Positions 45,188-60,008 of a DNA stretch of 64,000 bases are shown here, piece by piece. This DNA is from Novakomyces olei (taxonomy: Eukaryota > Ascomycota > Novakomycetes > Novakomycetales > Novakomycetaceae), in NCBI GenBank assembly GCA_016906335.1, contig JADEYG010000003.1, positions 682,001-746,000 on the forward strand, in the 5' to 3' direction. Both the position numbers and the translations under genes were made by a program. Position 1 is the stretch's first letter. Each line of letters opens with the position of its first letter. The notes under the pieces are model-generated. The model was not told the DNA's origin. It was given only the letters and a program-made list of their open reading frames with translations, and did no database searches.

Positions 45188-45983
45188 TACGACTAAACGT
45201 CTATTCGACAGCCGGATTTATGTTTTGCTTTCCCGTAGCTGTCGTCGGACAGAGTAAAACTCGAGTCAATGGCAGATAAGTAATGCTAGAGCAGCCTATG
45301 GTTTCAAGTAATGCTGTGATGTTTTAGCAGCACACATATAATATGGACAAAATAACAATATAGACAAAATATAGACAATGTGATTATGGTTACTTGAATT
45401 TGACCGTTTTACTTTTATTACTCGCATTACTTGTAATGGAGCTTGAAGCAATACAGCTCGCACAACGCTTGTACGTCGAAGACGAGAATGTAGTCTCGAA
45501 ACTTTTAGACTGTTTTTTAAGTATCACTGAATAAAAGTTATGGATGGCTGTTTAAAGTCGTGTCCATCCATAAGTTTTAATTTTAATTCTAGTTTAAATT
45601 TCAGTTTTAGTTTTAATTTTAATTTAATTTAATGTTATTTTTTGCTTTTATTTGCAATTCTTTTTCCACAAGACCCAACAGTAAATGTGTCCACATATAA
45701 TCAATATATTGCTTATTGTGAAGCCGATAAAGTGAGCTATATCTTTAGCATTGCTTGGCCGTATTACAAGTAGGTCAGCAGCTTACTCTCCCTGCTGACA
45801 GATTAGTGTCACCCTCGATATATATACTCTCAACCTCATACTTGATAATGCCACCTATTGTTGTGTAACCAGCTTTGTGCAACATGGCCCGCCCACGCAG
45901 AGCAGTATAGATTGACCTTTTCCAACCGTCAGACTTACGAAAAACAAAACCTAGGTTGTATCTCCCAGCGTTCCACGGACAAT
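45188..45983. promoter_or_regulatory. Divergent ATP21/NAG1 spacer with hairpin and T-rich repeats
   Basis: TTATGGATGG (45538-45547) and CCATCCATAA (45564-45573) form a perfect ten-pair stem with a 16-base loop. A degenerate (TTTTAAT)n tract follows at about 45574-45640. A TATATATAC string near 45819 lies about 165 bases before the NAG1 start. No gene is recognised. Confidence 0.5.
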
Positions 45984-47119
45984 ATGCGTCTTATTATTCG
46001 CGATGACAAAATTGCCACCTCGCAATATGTGGCAAATTACGTGAAGCAACGCATCAACAATTTCAGTCCTACACGTGAAAGGCCTTTTGTTTTAGGTTTA
46101 CCCACTGGCTCTTCGCCAGAATTAATATACCGCGGCCTTGTCGAGTCATATCGCAAAGGCGAAGTGTCCTTTCGACACGTGGTTACTTTTAACATGGTAA
46201 AAAGGAGTTGCATAAATATTCATATTTACGATTACAGGATGAATATGTTGGTCTGCCCCGCGATCATCCCGAAAGTTACCACAGTTTCATGTGGAAGCAT
46301 TTATTCTCACACATTGATATCGACCCGGCCAATGTGCACATTCTCGACGGCAATGCTACCGACCTGGTCAAAGAGTGCAATGAGTATGAAGAGAAAATTC
46401 GCCGTGTAGGTGGCATCGAGCTATTTCTTGGTGGCATTGGTCCGGACGGTCACATTGCCTTTAATGAGTAAGTAAAGAGGAGAAAAAATCCAATAAATTG
46501 ATCATAAACGTGTACGATTTGAAGTGCAAGATCGTTCAAAACAAAATGTTAAAGAGAAATTGGCAGCTCTTAAGCAAGAAATTCTTTATTCCAGAAACAA
46601 ATCTAATAAGCAGACCCGGATCATCACTGAAATCACGCACTCGGATCAAGACCCTCGCATACGAAACGATTCTGGCCAATTCGCGATTCTTTGGCGGTGA
46701 TATGAACAATGTACCAAAGGCTGCCCTGACTGTTGGAGTTGCTACAGTAATGGACGCAAAAGAGGTTATAATCATTATCACAGGCGCTGCAAAGGCACTA
46801 GCGCTGGCTAAATGTGTGGAAGAGGGTGTCAACCATATGTACACGGTCAGCATGCTCCAAATGCACCCGCATCCAATGTAAGTATCTTTTGACTATTATT
46901 TTTCGTACAAACTATATTTATATAAAATGCGAATGACTGTTGTTACTAACATCTAGGCTCGTTGTGGATGAGGATGCCACGCTTGAACTTAAAGTGAAGA
47001 CTGTAAAATACTTCAAGTCTATAGAATTTGTGCAGCGCCAACTGGACCGCAGAGAGTACTTGTCCAGGTCAGCTAGAACGGTGTCTGGTTCTGGCCTGCA
47101 GACCAACGGGGCCGATTAA
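45984..47119 (+). CDS. NAG1: Glucosamine-6-phosphate deaminase
   Basis: The enzyme converts glucosamine 6-phosphate to fructose 6-phosphate and ammonia, letting amino sugars enter glycolysis. Four exons (45984-46196, 46238-46467, 46614-46877, 46957-47119) give 289 residues. The start [20 protein letters not shown] is typical; upstream the frame is open, but the family starts here. Motifs are [35 protein letters not shown] (catalytic Asp), [17 protein letters not shown] (with the active-site histidine), [11 protein letters not shown] and the end [16 protein letters not shown]. Introns are 41, 146 and 79 nt. In fungi this gene is often clustered with GlcNAc catabolism genes, but no such neighbours are visible here. 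Confidence 0.96.
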
Positions 47120-47797
47120 ACGGCAAATCCTTGGGAATCTGGTTCGCCAAAAACAATATCAAAATGAAAAACGTGTACAGCACTTTGAAAAAGAGGGCAC
47201 TGTCGTCGGATCTTCATCATTGACGACGCAACCCTCAGCAACAAAACAATCCTCCCCACCATTATTGTGTAATTCTAGTCATTTTAATGTTACATATAGA
47301 CCGAAACAAGTCATTTGCAAAGTGCGTGCCTATAAGCGTGTAAACTTGACCGTCAAAAAATGACCCAGCTCTTCGTCTGTCTTGTCGGCCGTAATGTCGT
47401 ATGGGAACGTCATAGTATGGCCGTAAAAATAAATTTAATAATTATCACGAATATCACTGACGGTAATTATTTCGGCATATCTCCACTCTGACACAGTACC
47501 TGAAACAGACACAAGTAACTATGGAATAGTGGCAGCTTTACGGATACTTTTACCAAAGTACAACGTCTAAACGATAACACGAGACGAGTTGTGTATACAA
47601 TTCTCATACGCTATAGTTGTCGTCGATAACCCATTTAGCGTTTGAGACGTGACGGAATAATACTGGAAAAGCAGCGTTACAGAGCGATATTAATGAAATA
47701 TAAAATAGACGAAATATTAATAAATATTAATGAATGAAATATTAATAAATGACCAAAAACAGGAACAAGCAAACATGGAACGCAGCAGTTGATCCTT
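47120..47797. other. Spacer between NAG1 and the FUSC-like gene
   Basis: I see no gene in these 678 bases. Repeated AATATTAATAAAT strings occur near 47690-47750. Confidence 0.4.
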
Positions 47798-50700
47798 ATG
47801 CGCGCCCTTGTAAAGTACGTCAGCGGGCATTTAAAGTTCTAATTTAGTATTGAGTTGCCAACGTTTACTGTTGTTTCTGTTCGCTGCTAACATTGCAAGG
47901 TCGCTTATTGCCTTTGTCCGCGACCTTTACCGCCAATGGCTTGTCCATTTTTGTCTCGTGTGCCTCGTGCTCGTACGCCCGATCGGCCGGCACATTCACC
48001 ACGGAGGAAGCGCCTTTCTTGTCATAACGGCACAGACGCTCTTCTACCCTGTTAAAGATACTGTCGGCGGTCAGCTGGAAAGCACAGCTTACGGCCTACT
48101 CGGGACTATACTGGCAATTGCTACAAGTGCAGCGGCCAAAGGCTTTGCTGTGTTAGCAATAGCGAACGGGTACAGTGGCCAAGCAGTGCTGGCAGTGTTT
48201 CTCTCACTGGCGGCCTTTCTTGCCTCGTATATTCGCAGCCGCTATGGGCTTGTTACTCTGAGTATAAGCTGGGTATTTTGGTGCATTTTTTCTCTGACTA
48301 CGGGTACGCTCGAGCGCAGTGTCACTGCCTGGTACATCCTCGACACTCTGCTCCCGAGTCTGCTGGCCGCCTGTGCCAGTCTTGTCATCCCACTGCTGCT
48401 GCCGCCTTACACTACGGCCACGTACGAAGTGGGATCGTGCCTTGTCGCCATCCTGGAGAACCAGAGATCCTTTCTGACAGAGTCAATGCAGACGTTTTTC
48501 ACTCCGCCGAGGACACGTGAGCGCCGGGTGGCCTCTGAAGCTTCGCTGCTTAAAGCCAGGATACTGTCGCTGGCAAAAATTAACCGTTTCTCTACACTAC
48601 TGAACGATACAAAGTACGAACCCAATTTCTCCTTTGTCCCAGTGAAATCGTTTAGGCCCTTTTACGCTGCACTTATGCGGTCGCGGAGTACGCTTGTGGC
48701 CATTGCGGACGCAGTGGCCACAGAGCTCTCTGCTTTTGAAGAGCTGTTGGAGACGGTTACTACGGGCGAAGGCAGGGTACAGGAGGAGCCTGAGCCTGAG
48801 CCTACGAGATTTAAGTCGGCCATGTCGACGAGGACAAGTGTGCTCAAAGTTACGCGCTGGTTCCAACGGCAGCTGGATACGTTTGCCAACTATGACGATT
48901 TCAGTCAGCTGGGCATTGAGGCGAATATCGACTTTTACGCGCCAAGACTGGCTGCCCGGCTGGCGGCAGCAAGCATGCCAGACACGGCTCCTCCAGCATC
49001 CTCACCTGCTCTTCAGCAGAGCTCAGCAGCGGCAAGTGTCTATGACGAGTACAAGGCAGGCGTGCAAAGGTACCTGCAGGACCCGGCAGACCATCGGTCG
49101 CAAGTGTACTCAGATGCGGTTGACCCTACAATACTCTACCGGCACTTGCAGGCCTTCAAGACAAACACGCTGGCATTTGTACGTGTCCTTGATGCAGGTT
49201 TTGCCGTTGTTATAGAGAGCACTAAATGGAACTCTGGGATCAGCAGCAGCAGCAGCCGGTCTCAGTCGCCTCCAAAGTTCTTTGAGGCCTTCAAGCTGGA
49301 AACAGCGGCTCTCGCAGACGCAGTTGCCCGCTTTGAGCATCAGTGCTGTGAGTCACTCATCTATGCGTCCGTAGACGAGTACGGTAGTGCAAGCAAAAGC
49401 CATAGGCCCAATGTAAGCGTCGAGGCCCGTGACCTGTTTGGCCAAGACCTGTACGTGACTGCGTACTTTGTAACTAACCTGCTGCGAATGGGACGGCAGC
49501 TGCTTTCGCTCGAGTACATTGCTCTCGACCAGTCTGCGCAACGGTCGTCCTTTCGGCAGATATGGTTCGCTTCCTTGCTCGAACTGCTGCGTAAGCGTCG
49601 GTGGATAAGTAGTGCCGATGGTGCTGAGGCCGACGGTGATTCCGCACTCGACCATTCACAGTTCCTCGACTCTATCAGCGCTCCAGCGGCACCTGATCCG
49701 TTTGATGGCGACTTTGATATAGAGGAAAAACAAGAGAAAAGTGGTAGGTCCCGACCTTGCAGACTTGTGTTACAGGCCCGGCGAAGACTGGCAGCAGCAG
49801 TGACTGCCGCTGCTCACTCGAGCCACCTTCGCTACGCCTTCAAGATGGCCGTTGCTATCGGCCTGTCCTCTGTGCCGGCTTACGTTGATGCGTCACGCTG
49901 GTGGTTCGAGTCCTGGCGGTGCCAGTGGGCTCTTGTCACGATCGTTTATGTGCTGGAAACGTCTCTCGCCGTTACGGTAAGGACACTTGTCTTGCGAATG
50001 TCGGCCACTATCCTCGGGGCAGTCTTTGGGTTTGTTGTATGGGAAGCCTGCCACCGGAATGCCTTTGGCATTGCCGCCTTCTTGGGCACAGTGGCCGTCT
50101 GCAATGCCTTTATCATGTACAGGACACGGTACAAGCCGATTGGCGTCGTGTTCAACGTGACCTGGGCGCCTATTATATTCCTGAAATACTATGGACAGGA
50201 GGCAGACACGCTCAGTGTCCTTGTCGCCCTGACACGTGGCACTACCGTCGCTGCCGGCATTGTAATCGCCCTATTGGTTAATCTGGTCCTCTATCCTTAC
50301 AAGGCTCGAACACAGCTGGTTATAGAGATCCATAGGCTGCTCAAGGACATGACGGACATGTACGCCTCCATGTCTCGGCACTTGCTGCATCTGCAGTCGC
50401 CCTCTGCTCCAGAGATTGCGGAATATGAGGGGCAAATGTGGCTGCATTTGAACAGAGCAGCTGCCTTTCTCGGGCTGACAAGGCTCGAGTTTAGGCTGCA
50501 GGGGCCCTTTCCCAGTGACGTGTTTGGCGAGCTGCTTTATAGACTCGAAAGACTGGTCAATCGGATGCTTACACTCAGCGAAACACGAAGGCATTTTGGG
50601 CCACGCATGTACGAGCGAACGGTGTATGGCATATTCGATAATCGCCAGAAATTTATTGCCGACTTGACCATGTGCCTCTACGCTCTGGACCACGCTATCC

Positions 50701-50990
50701 TCTCTCACTCGCCACTGCCCCAATTTATCAGCAATCCGAGGACAGCGCTGTCCGCTCTCAGAGAGACCATTGAGGGGACACTGCAGACGCTGATGCGTGA
50801 AGTTCGGGACGAGAGAGCGAGTGCTCACCGCACATCTGCTCCGGTGAAGATTGAGACGGGGCTCTTGTACAGCTTTGCCGAGTTTCTTGTTCTGAACCAG
50901 TTGATTTCCGATGTTAGCCATTTGATGTTTGTCGCAAAGAATATCGTAGGCGAGCATTTGCTCCTTTCCAAGAGCGAGCTGCTCGAATGA
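47798..50990 (+). CDS. FUSC-like membrane protein (aromatic-acid exporter family)
   Basis: This protein belongs to the fusaric-acid-resistance-like family with ArAE and DUF2421-type regions, widespread in fungi and mostly uncharacterised (yeast Bre4 is a relative). Exon 1 is 17 bases (47798-47814) encoding MRALVK with a split codon. An 85-nt intron with GCTAAC next to its acceptor leads to a single 3.1-kb exon (47900-50990), for 1,035 residues. The first half has about six membrane segments following SLIAFVRDLYRQW, with GRHIHHGGSAF before the second. A long charged cytosolic part comes next. Then a second set of spans starts LRYAFKMAVAIGL and includes SWRCQWALVTIVYVLE. The frame has no early ATG without the micro-exon. 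Family exporters carry aromatic acids, but the substrate here is unknown. Confidence 0.85.
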
Positions 50991-51442
50991 ATACAGACGT
51001 GAACGAGGAAAGGAAAGGAAAGAGAGGGAGACAAGAGGTGGTGAAGAAGGGAAAATGGATTTTTGGACAACACTGCTGCATTCAAATACTGCTCGTAAAT
51101 GGGGGTATAGGGTAGAGCTCGCTATTTTCTGCACTCTATTTTCCGAAAGGAACTATTCCATGTGTATACCTGTATTATTATATACCATTTAGATTTGTAC
51201 CTTTTATGTCAATACCAATCAATACCCCTGTGACGGATTGGGGGATTTTTTTTGTTTTTTTTTAGTATTTTTCAGTATTTTGTTTTATTGCTATTTTTGA
51301 TGAATAGACTGTCGGCTGATTATGTATAATAAACGCTTTGGAGAAGTTGTCCTCGCACTTGCACAGTATAGAGCTATTAAGCAATGGCTGCCGAGTTTGC
51401 CCGTTATAAATTGCTTATTGCCCATCGCCCTTGTATAGATAT
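50991..51442. other. Convergent spacer between the FUSC-like gene and YOS9
   Basis: This holds two 3' ends. A T-rich stretch near 51248-51290 is the only notable feature. Confidence 0.4.
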
Positions 51443-53281
51443 TTACAGTTCATCATGCGGGATCGTGGATTGAGCATCATCGGCATCTGCCTCCGCGTCT
51501 AAACCCGCGGGCGTAGTCAAAGTCGCACTACTTTTGGAATCTTGGTCCTTTCCATCCTGCCCGCTTTTTCCATAATTCTTTATCTTCCCAAAATTCGAAG
51601 CCTGACGGATCAGGGATTCTGGAATACGCTTGAGCATCTCGTGCAAGTCATCGTCTGTCGGCTTTTTGGACTCTGTCTTGCTAATAAAATGCTTTCCGAT
51701 GCTGCGTGTGAGCTCAAACCCAGGCAGGCTCTGTCCAGATACAGTCACCAGATTGTACAGACGTAGACGTCTGTCTTTGACTTCGAATTCAGCAGTTGCG
51801 AGCTTTGCCTTTGCACCGTCTTCATACTCTGCAAAGAAGGAGAACTGGTCATCTTTATTGAAACGCTTCTCTTTTCCCGTGTCATCGTGGAGGACAAGAG
51901 AATCGGACTCTAATAATTCCGCTACTTCGTCCATGAATCGTTGAGCCAGCTTACGCAATTCGTGCCCGGAATCGAGCAAATCGGACAAATCTTTGACCGT
52001 TTCCTCGTTCATTTCCTGCCTCTCTTTTGCATTTTTTTCTGACTCGGACAATTCGGCTTTTATTTCTGATTCCCGATTTGTTTCTGGTTCCAGATTTGTT
52101 TCTGATTCCAAATTTGCCTCTATTTTAGGTCCATTAAATGGTGCTGATGTTTCAAGGACCTGTTTTCTTGTGTTCTCATCTAGACCATTCGATCCAGCGT
52201 CAGACGCATCAGCCAATTTAGTGGTACCGTCGTGGTCCAAAGAGCCTGCCGGCTTTAGAGGCGATACTAAAGTCCGGTTAGCCTGAAACTCGGCGTTGTT
52301 AACATCTGCCAGGTCTACGCTTGCTACCAAGGAGTCAGCCACAATCTGCCGACAGGTAATGTTGTTCATAACCTCCTCCTCGTCAAACACTCGGGAAAAC
52401 GCTTCAATGTTACATAGCCTGGGCGTTATAACTGTCATTGTATATGTACACGTGCTCACTTCCTTGAGCGATATTATACGGTCATGCAAGGCTGCCGGAT
52501 CACATTGGAATTCGACCGAAATTGTCCTGGGCCGCCCTGTTAAATCACACAGAGTTCCACCTCCATATTTTTGTTTATAGTAATAAGAAGATTGTGATGA
52601 ACGCGATCGGCTTTCTGCACCGACCCCGACCGGTACAAGATCCGTGTCCTCCACGGGGACTCCTGCCCCACTGGCCGGAGCAGTTCCTAGCATAAAACTT
52701 TGGAACCTTTCGTCTTCTACTGGCGGGAAAGATCCAAGCTCGCTAGCGGCGTCCAATTTATGGAACTGTTTGATAAATCGATTGTAACAAAAAAGGTACG
52801 TCCACCAGCCGGTGACGTAATAAATGCAGTTATCAGTCATGGGCTCCATAAGTGTCATTGCCTGTTTGCGAATATCTTCCAATGAAACGTCGCTTGAACG
52901 CGATTCCGTTGGAGCCGCGGCAGTCAGGGTAAAGTTATCCCGATCTTTAAGTACGGAGCAAACGTACTGCTCGCCCTTGTACGACATGAGCCGTGCATCC
53001 TCGTCTTCGTGGGCCGCTGCGTATGACAAAGATTCACTCTGCGATATTGGTTCGATAAACGCTACCTGATACCGCGGGTACGCATGAATCTTGGATTAGT
53101 ATGAAAAATAAATTTGCCGCGCAAAAGCAAAAAGACGAATTAAAGCGTAGCTCAATCTAAATTAAAACTAAATTCCATATGCATAATCAATTTAAATCAA
53201 TGCAAAAGTTCATACGTCCTGGCCAAAATTGATCAGCGCCAGCGCCGGTGCCGCTAGTATTAAAACCAGAATACTGCGCAT
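51443..53281 (-). CDS. YOS9: Yos9/OS-9 ER lectin with HDEL
   Basis: Yos9 recognises trimmed N-glycans on misfolded glycoproteins in the ER lumen and delivers them to the Hrd1 ubiquitin ligase. Exon 1 (53281-53216) encodes a signal peptide, MRSILVLILAAPALAL. A 126-nt intron joins in phase 0 to exon 2 (53089-51443), for 570 residues. After the join comes IHAYPRYQVAF, the start of the OS-9 core. The MRH lectin domain shows NCIYYVTGWWTYLFCYN, then QFH with FMLG, KYGGGTLCDLTGRPR and finally CTYTMTVITPRLC. A long charged region follows with repeated ESETNLEPE-type units. The protein ends in HDEL, the ER retrieval signal. The gene is divergent from SCL1. Confidence 0.93.
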
Positions 53282-53530
53282 ATCGCCAGTTTCGATTTGC
53301 AGGCCTATCTGCTGCTAAACTTTCTCAATCATCTCGCCTGCTCCTCCGAGTCCGCGTCAATCTAACTGATGTAACTGTATTTGGCTGTAGATATATAGTG
53401 TGAAGAGATGAACGTGTAATATAAAAATAATATAATATAATTCCATACTTTAGCTACACGTACTAAATAATCGTATAGGAAGCACTGATCCAGCGTACGT
53501 ACGCAGCATACGTACTCACCGCACTTCACA

Positions 53531-54483
53531 ATGTCACAAGCACGAGGTGAGTTGAGAGGCAATTTTCAATGTTAAAACGACTAACGACCAGGCTTCGATC
53601 GTATGATCTCCATCTTTTCGCCGGAAGGACGGCTGTATCAGGTGGAGTATGCTTTCAAGGCGATCAATAGTGCTGGAATTACAACGATCGGCGTCACTGG
53701 AGAGAAGGCCAGCGTTGTTGTCGCACAGAAAAAGGTGCCAGACAAGCTGGTCGATGCCAGTACGGTGACGCATATATTTGGGATCTCTGCGCATGTTGGC
53801 GTCGTCATGACTGGGCCTATTGCGGACGCAAGGGCCCAAGTAACACGAGCACGTTCAGAGGCAGGAGAGTTTCGCTATAAATTTGGCTACGAGATGGTAA
53901 TTGGAAATAGCAGACTAGAATTTGGCAAAAGAATTTGGCAAAAGAATTTTGAAAAAAGAAAATCAAACAAAAGCAAAGTACACTAGACGAAAGGCTGTAT
54001 CTCAAGTTGAACAAATGCTAATATCAGCCTGCCGACGCTCTGGCAAAACGTATAGCAAATATCAATCAGGTGTATACGCAGCGAGCGGCAATGCGGCCGT
54101 ACGGCGTTGGTATTGAAACCTGATTTTACAATGTATCTAATTGCTGTTTAGCTATGACTATTATATCGGTGGACGATGAGAATGGCCCACAGCTATACAA
54201 GATCGATCCAGCTGGGTACTACGTGGGCTCTCTGGCTACTGCCTCTGGACCCAAACAACAGGCGGCGGTTACATGGCTCGAGAAACGGTACAAACGCGAA
54301 GGGCCCCCGGCAACGACAACTGATACTGTTGAGCTGGCTCTGCAGGCGCTTATGAGTAGCCTGAGCGTAGATTTCAAGCCCACAGAGGTCGAAGTAGGGC
54401 TCGTTGACGGCAAAGAGCCCTTCCGAAAATTGACAGTGGAGGAAATCGATGCCCGGCTTCAAAGTATTGCAGAGAAAGACTAG
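53531..54483 (+). CDS. SCL1: 20S proteasome alpha-1 subunit (PSMA6/Scl1)
   Basis: A structural subunit of the outer alpha ring of the 20S proteasome. Four exons (53531-53546, 53592-53896, 54028-54109, 54152-54483) give 244 residues. The start [20 protein letters not shown] contains the proteasome A-type signature, with [10 protein letters not shown] next. [15 protein letters not shown] and [16 protein letters not shown], formed by splicing, match PSMA6. [15 protein letters not shown] and the end [15 protein letters not shown] also match. The first exon is only 16 coding bases. Introns are 45, 131 and 42 nt, with CTAAC or GCTAAT-type branch sites. The phases are all consistent. Confidence 0.96.
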
Positions 54484-54638
54484 TGTAGAAATTGAGGAAT
54501 TGCCTATTGTGATGTCGTAACGTATGATATGCAAGTCTAGAGATATTCTTGTTTACATAAGCATCTACAATAACATATAATTTAATAAACTTACTAACTA
54601 ATTAATTTATTTATTTATTTACCTTCTCTTTATATACA

Positions 54639-56698
54639 TTACCTACCCGCGATTTGCTTGGCGACAATCTTTTTCACCATGTCCCAATCACCGGCAGTGG
54701 AAACATCGCCGACCGTGTAAACGTGCACTGTTCCCCTAGCATCGCCCAGTGCCAGTTGGCACCGGCCATGTTTATCCCAGACGGCACGATTAAGAACAGC
54801 AAATTTGCCGGCATCGTCACTCAGAGGCCGTCCAATTTTAATAGCAACTTCTTCCAAATTGCTCACATGTCTAACCTGTAATTCTTCTGCAGTTAGGCAG
54901 AGCAAAGAGCCCGGCCTAACAGGACTCCAGGCTGTATCAAGCAGCATATCGCTGCATGTAAAGGCAAATACTGGGCTAATAATTTGAGGAGCTGAAGCAA
55001 AAGCCAGAGAACTTGTAGAAGTAGATGAAACAGCCGCTACTGGAGGCCGCGTTCGCCAAACACAGACTCGACCGTCAAGGGCCACACTGACCATGTAGTC
55101 GTCAGTGTCATCCTCGGCTGAATAAACGTCGAGGCCCATTACAGGAGCAGAATGGCCTCGGTACACAATACGGCCATCCGTACCGGCTTTAGTCCCGGGC
55201 CGATCGAGTCGATGGACCCTATAAATATCGCCAGACTCAGTCCCTGCGTAGAAAAGAGCTGGATCATTACGCTTAAACCCGACAGCAGTGGGCGCAAGTT
55301 CATCGAATTTAGTGGCTAAAGGATCACGTAAGCAGAGACGCTCCAAAGGGGCAGACAGCATATCCATATCCCAAACACAGCAGACTCCATCCACACCGAT
55401 ACTCACTATATTATGTGACTGCCGAGTGCCGACAATATGGACTCTTGAAACGGCAAAAGGGTGGTCGCCCAGCACGATAGAGCTGCGCTGTATACTCGCC
55501 AGACTAGTCGATAGCGAATCTGATAAACAAGACAGATCTGATAAGGGCAGTTGATGATCTGATGAGGAAGCAGAACGATCTGATAAGCTCGTGGGACGGG
55601 AAAGAGTAAAAACAATAACCTGTCCACTAGCTGTGCCCGCCACGATACGCGCACTAAAGGGCGACCATTCGACACTATTGACCTCTGCATCCAGGGAGAA
55701 AATGTACTCTGGCCGGGCTGGAGTATGGCAGTTCCATACGACTACAAGGCCAGCCGGTGCGGTTTGGCTGGATTCGAAGGCACTGCTCCCGTAGCCAGCA
55801 CATAATAACTCCGGAAACAAGGGAGAGTAGTCCAGGGATCTAACGCACCGACCAGCAGTGACTTTTTCATAGGAAAATTGGTATAGCAAAGTAACTGCTT
55901 CGCCTCCTTCCACACTGGCCGTAGCCGGGTGGGACTGGTAGTCCACCAGAATATCGTACCCGTCTTGCACCAAAGCGCGCTCAACTATTTTAGTGCTCTG
56001 ATTAAGAAACCGAAGAAATTCAGAGGATCCCAGCAGTTCTTGTCGAGCTTCCGCATCAATAGGCTGTACATTCTGATCAAGGCCAGATTTCGCAGTGGCC
56101 GCCGATGGCACACGCAATTTTGCGTCTAGTTTTGCGTCTGATTCTGGTTCTGTATCTGTATCTTTGTTGTTTAGAGTGACATCAGGTTCAGGAGAGCCGA
56201 CTGCTCGTTCTACCGCGGGCAATTCTCTGCCAGTCTCTGGCCGCTGTAGGCCGTCAGCTTCAGCCGCACTTCCGGGCCCCGTCTGCTCATCAGTCTGAAC
56301 CTGCTTCGTGTATGCTACTGGCGGCCTTTGGACAATGGGCACCACGTCAATATGCGTTACAATCGACGCTGGGCCAAGATCAAATTGGCCAGCCTGTGGC
56401 TGTTGCTCATCTTTCGGCTCTTGGTCTTTAGATCCGAGTAATTGGTCGACTAGTTGCTCAATATCATCGGGAGCGGTGGCCGCCTTGCCGGCCTGCCATT
56501 GTGTTTTAGCATTTAGTCATTTAATTAATTAATTATCTAATTGATCATTTATTTATTAGTTATTTCCATTGCTTTTGCTCGTCTTACGTGTGGTTCAACA
56601 GGCGCAAACGCGGCTAGAGACTCGCTGCGCCGCTGTCGTAGTTGCGCTAATTGTGCTCGCTTTGCCTGTAGCTCGGCGCGGCGTCTTTCTAGTGCCAT
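54639..56698 (-). CDS. PAC11: Cytoplasmic dynein intermediate chain
   Basis: The intermediate chain scaffolds cytoplasmic dynein: it binds light chains and dynactin through its N-terminus and the heavy chain through its WD40 propeller. Exon 1 (56698-56588) encodes a basic helix MALERRRAELQAKRAQLAQL, the dynactin p150-binding coiled coil. A 95-nt intron joins in phase 0 to exon 2 (56492-54639), for 654 residues. TKQVQTDEQ near residue 100 resembles an LC8 light-chain site. A disordered acidic stretch follows. The propeller begins around residue 230 with RCVRSLDYSPLFPELLCAGYG and includes GLVVVWNCHTPARPEYIF, DGVCCVWDMDML and GRVCVWRTRPP, typical of dynein intermediate chains. The gene is divergent from the DEAH helicase. 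Confidence 0.92.
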
Positions 56699-56799
56699 TG
56701 ATCAATCATACTGAATTGCTCTTGGTTGCATTTTCATTTATTTATTGTCCATATTTATTTACGTGTATGCCGTGCACAGATTCTGTGCGTAATAGTATT

Positions 56800-56997
<198 letters not shown>

Positions 56998-57052
56998 TAT
57001 CGTATTTGTTAATTATTTTTCCAGACAGAGCCACAAGAGCGCAAGTGCGCTA

Positions 57053-59724
<2,672 letters not shown>

Positions 59725-60008
59725 ACGCTTGCTGTATTTGGACTAGTGCAATACTTTTGCACTCGTTTCATTTCATTTGTAAAATTTTACGCATCAACAC
59801 TGACGTACTACTGATCACATTTGCCTCCATCATGTTTAGAAAATTTACAATAGTTTAGGTTATATTCAAGAAATGGTATTTCTTCGAACCCGACTCGCTT
59901 CATGTTGTTTGTAAATCCATTGGTAAAGTATAATGATACCTTTGCCCTAAACAAAGCAGGCTTTATACAGTTTTTCACCATTCGCGCTTGTACCTGTCCT
60001 CTATATAT

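Noticed and set aside
50271-51134. 287-codon minus-strand frame under the FUSC-like gene
   Set aside because: It overlaps the conserved C-terminal half of the FUSC-like protein, has no known motifs and starts in the 3' flank; it looks like a chance antisense frame.
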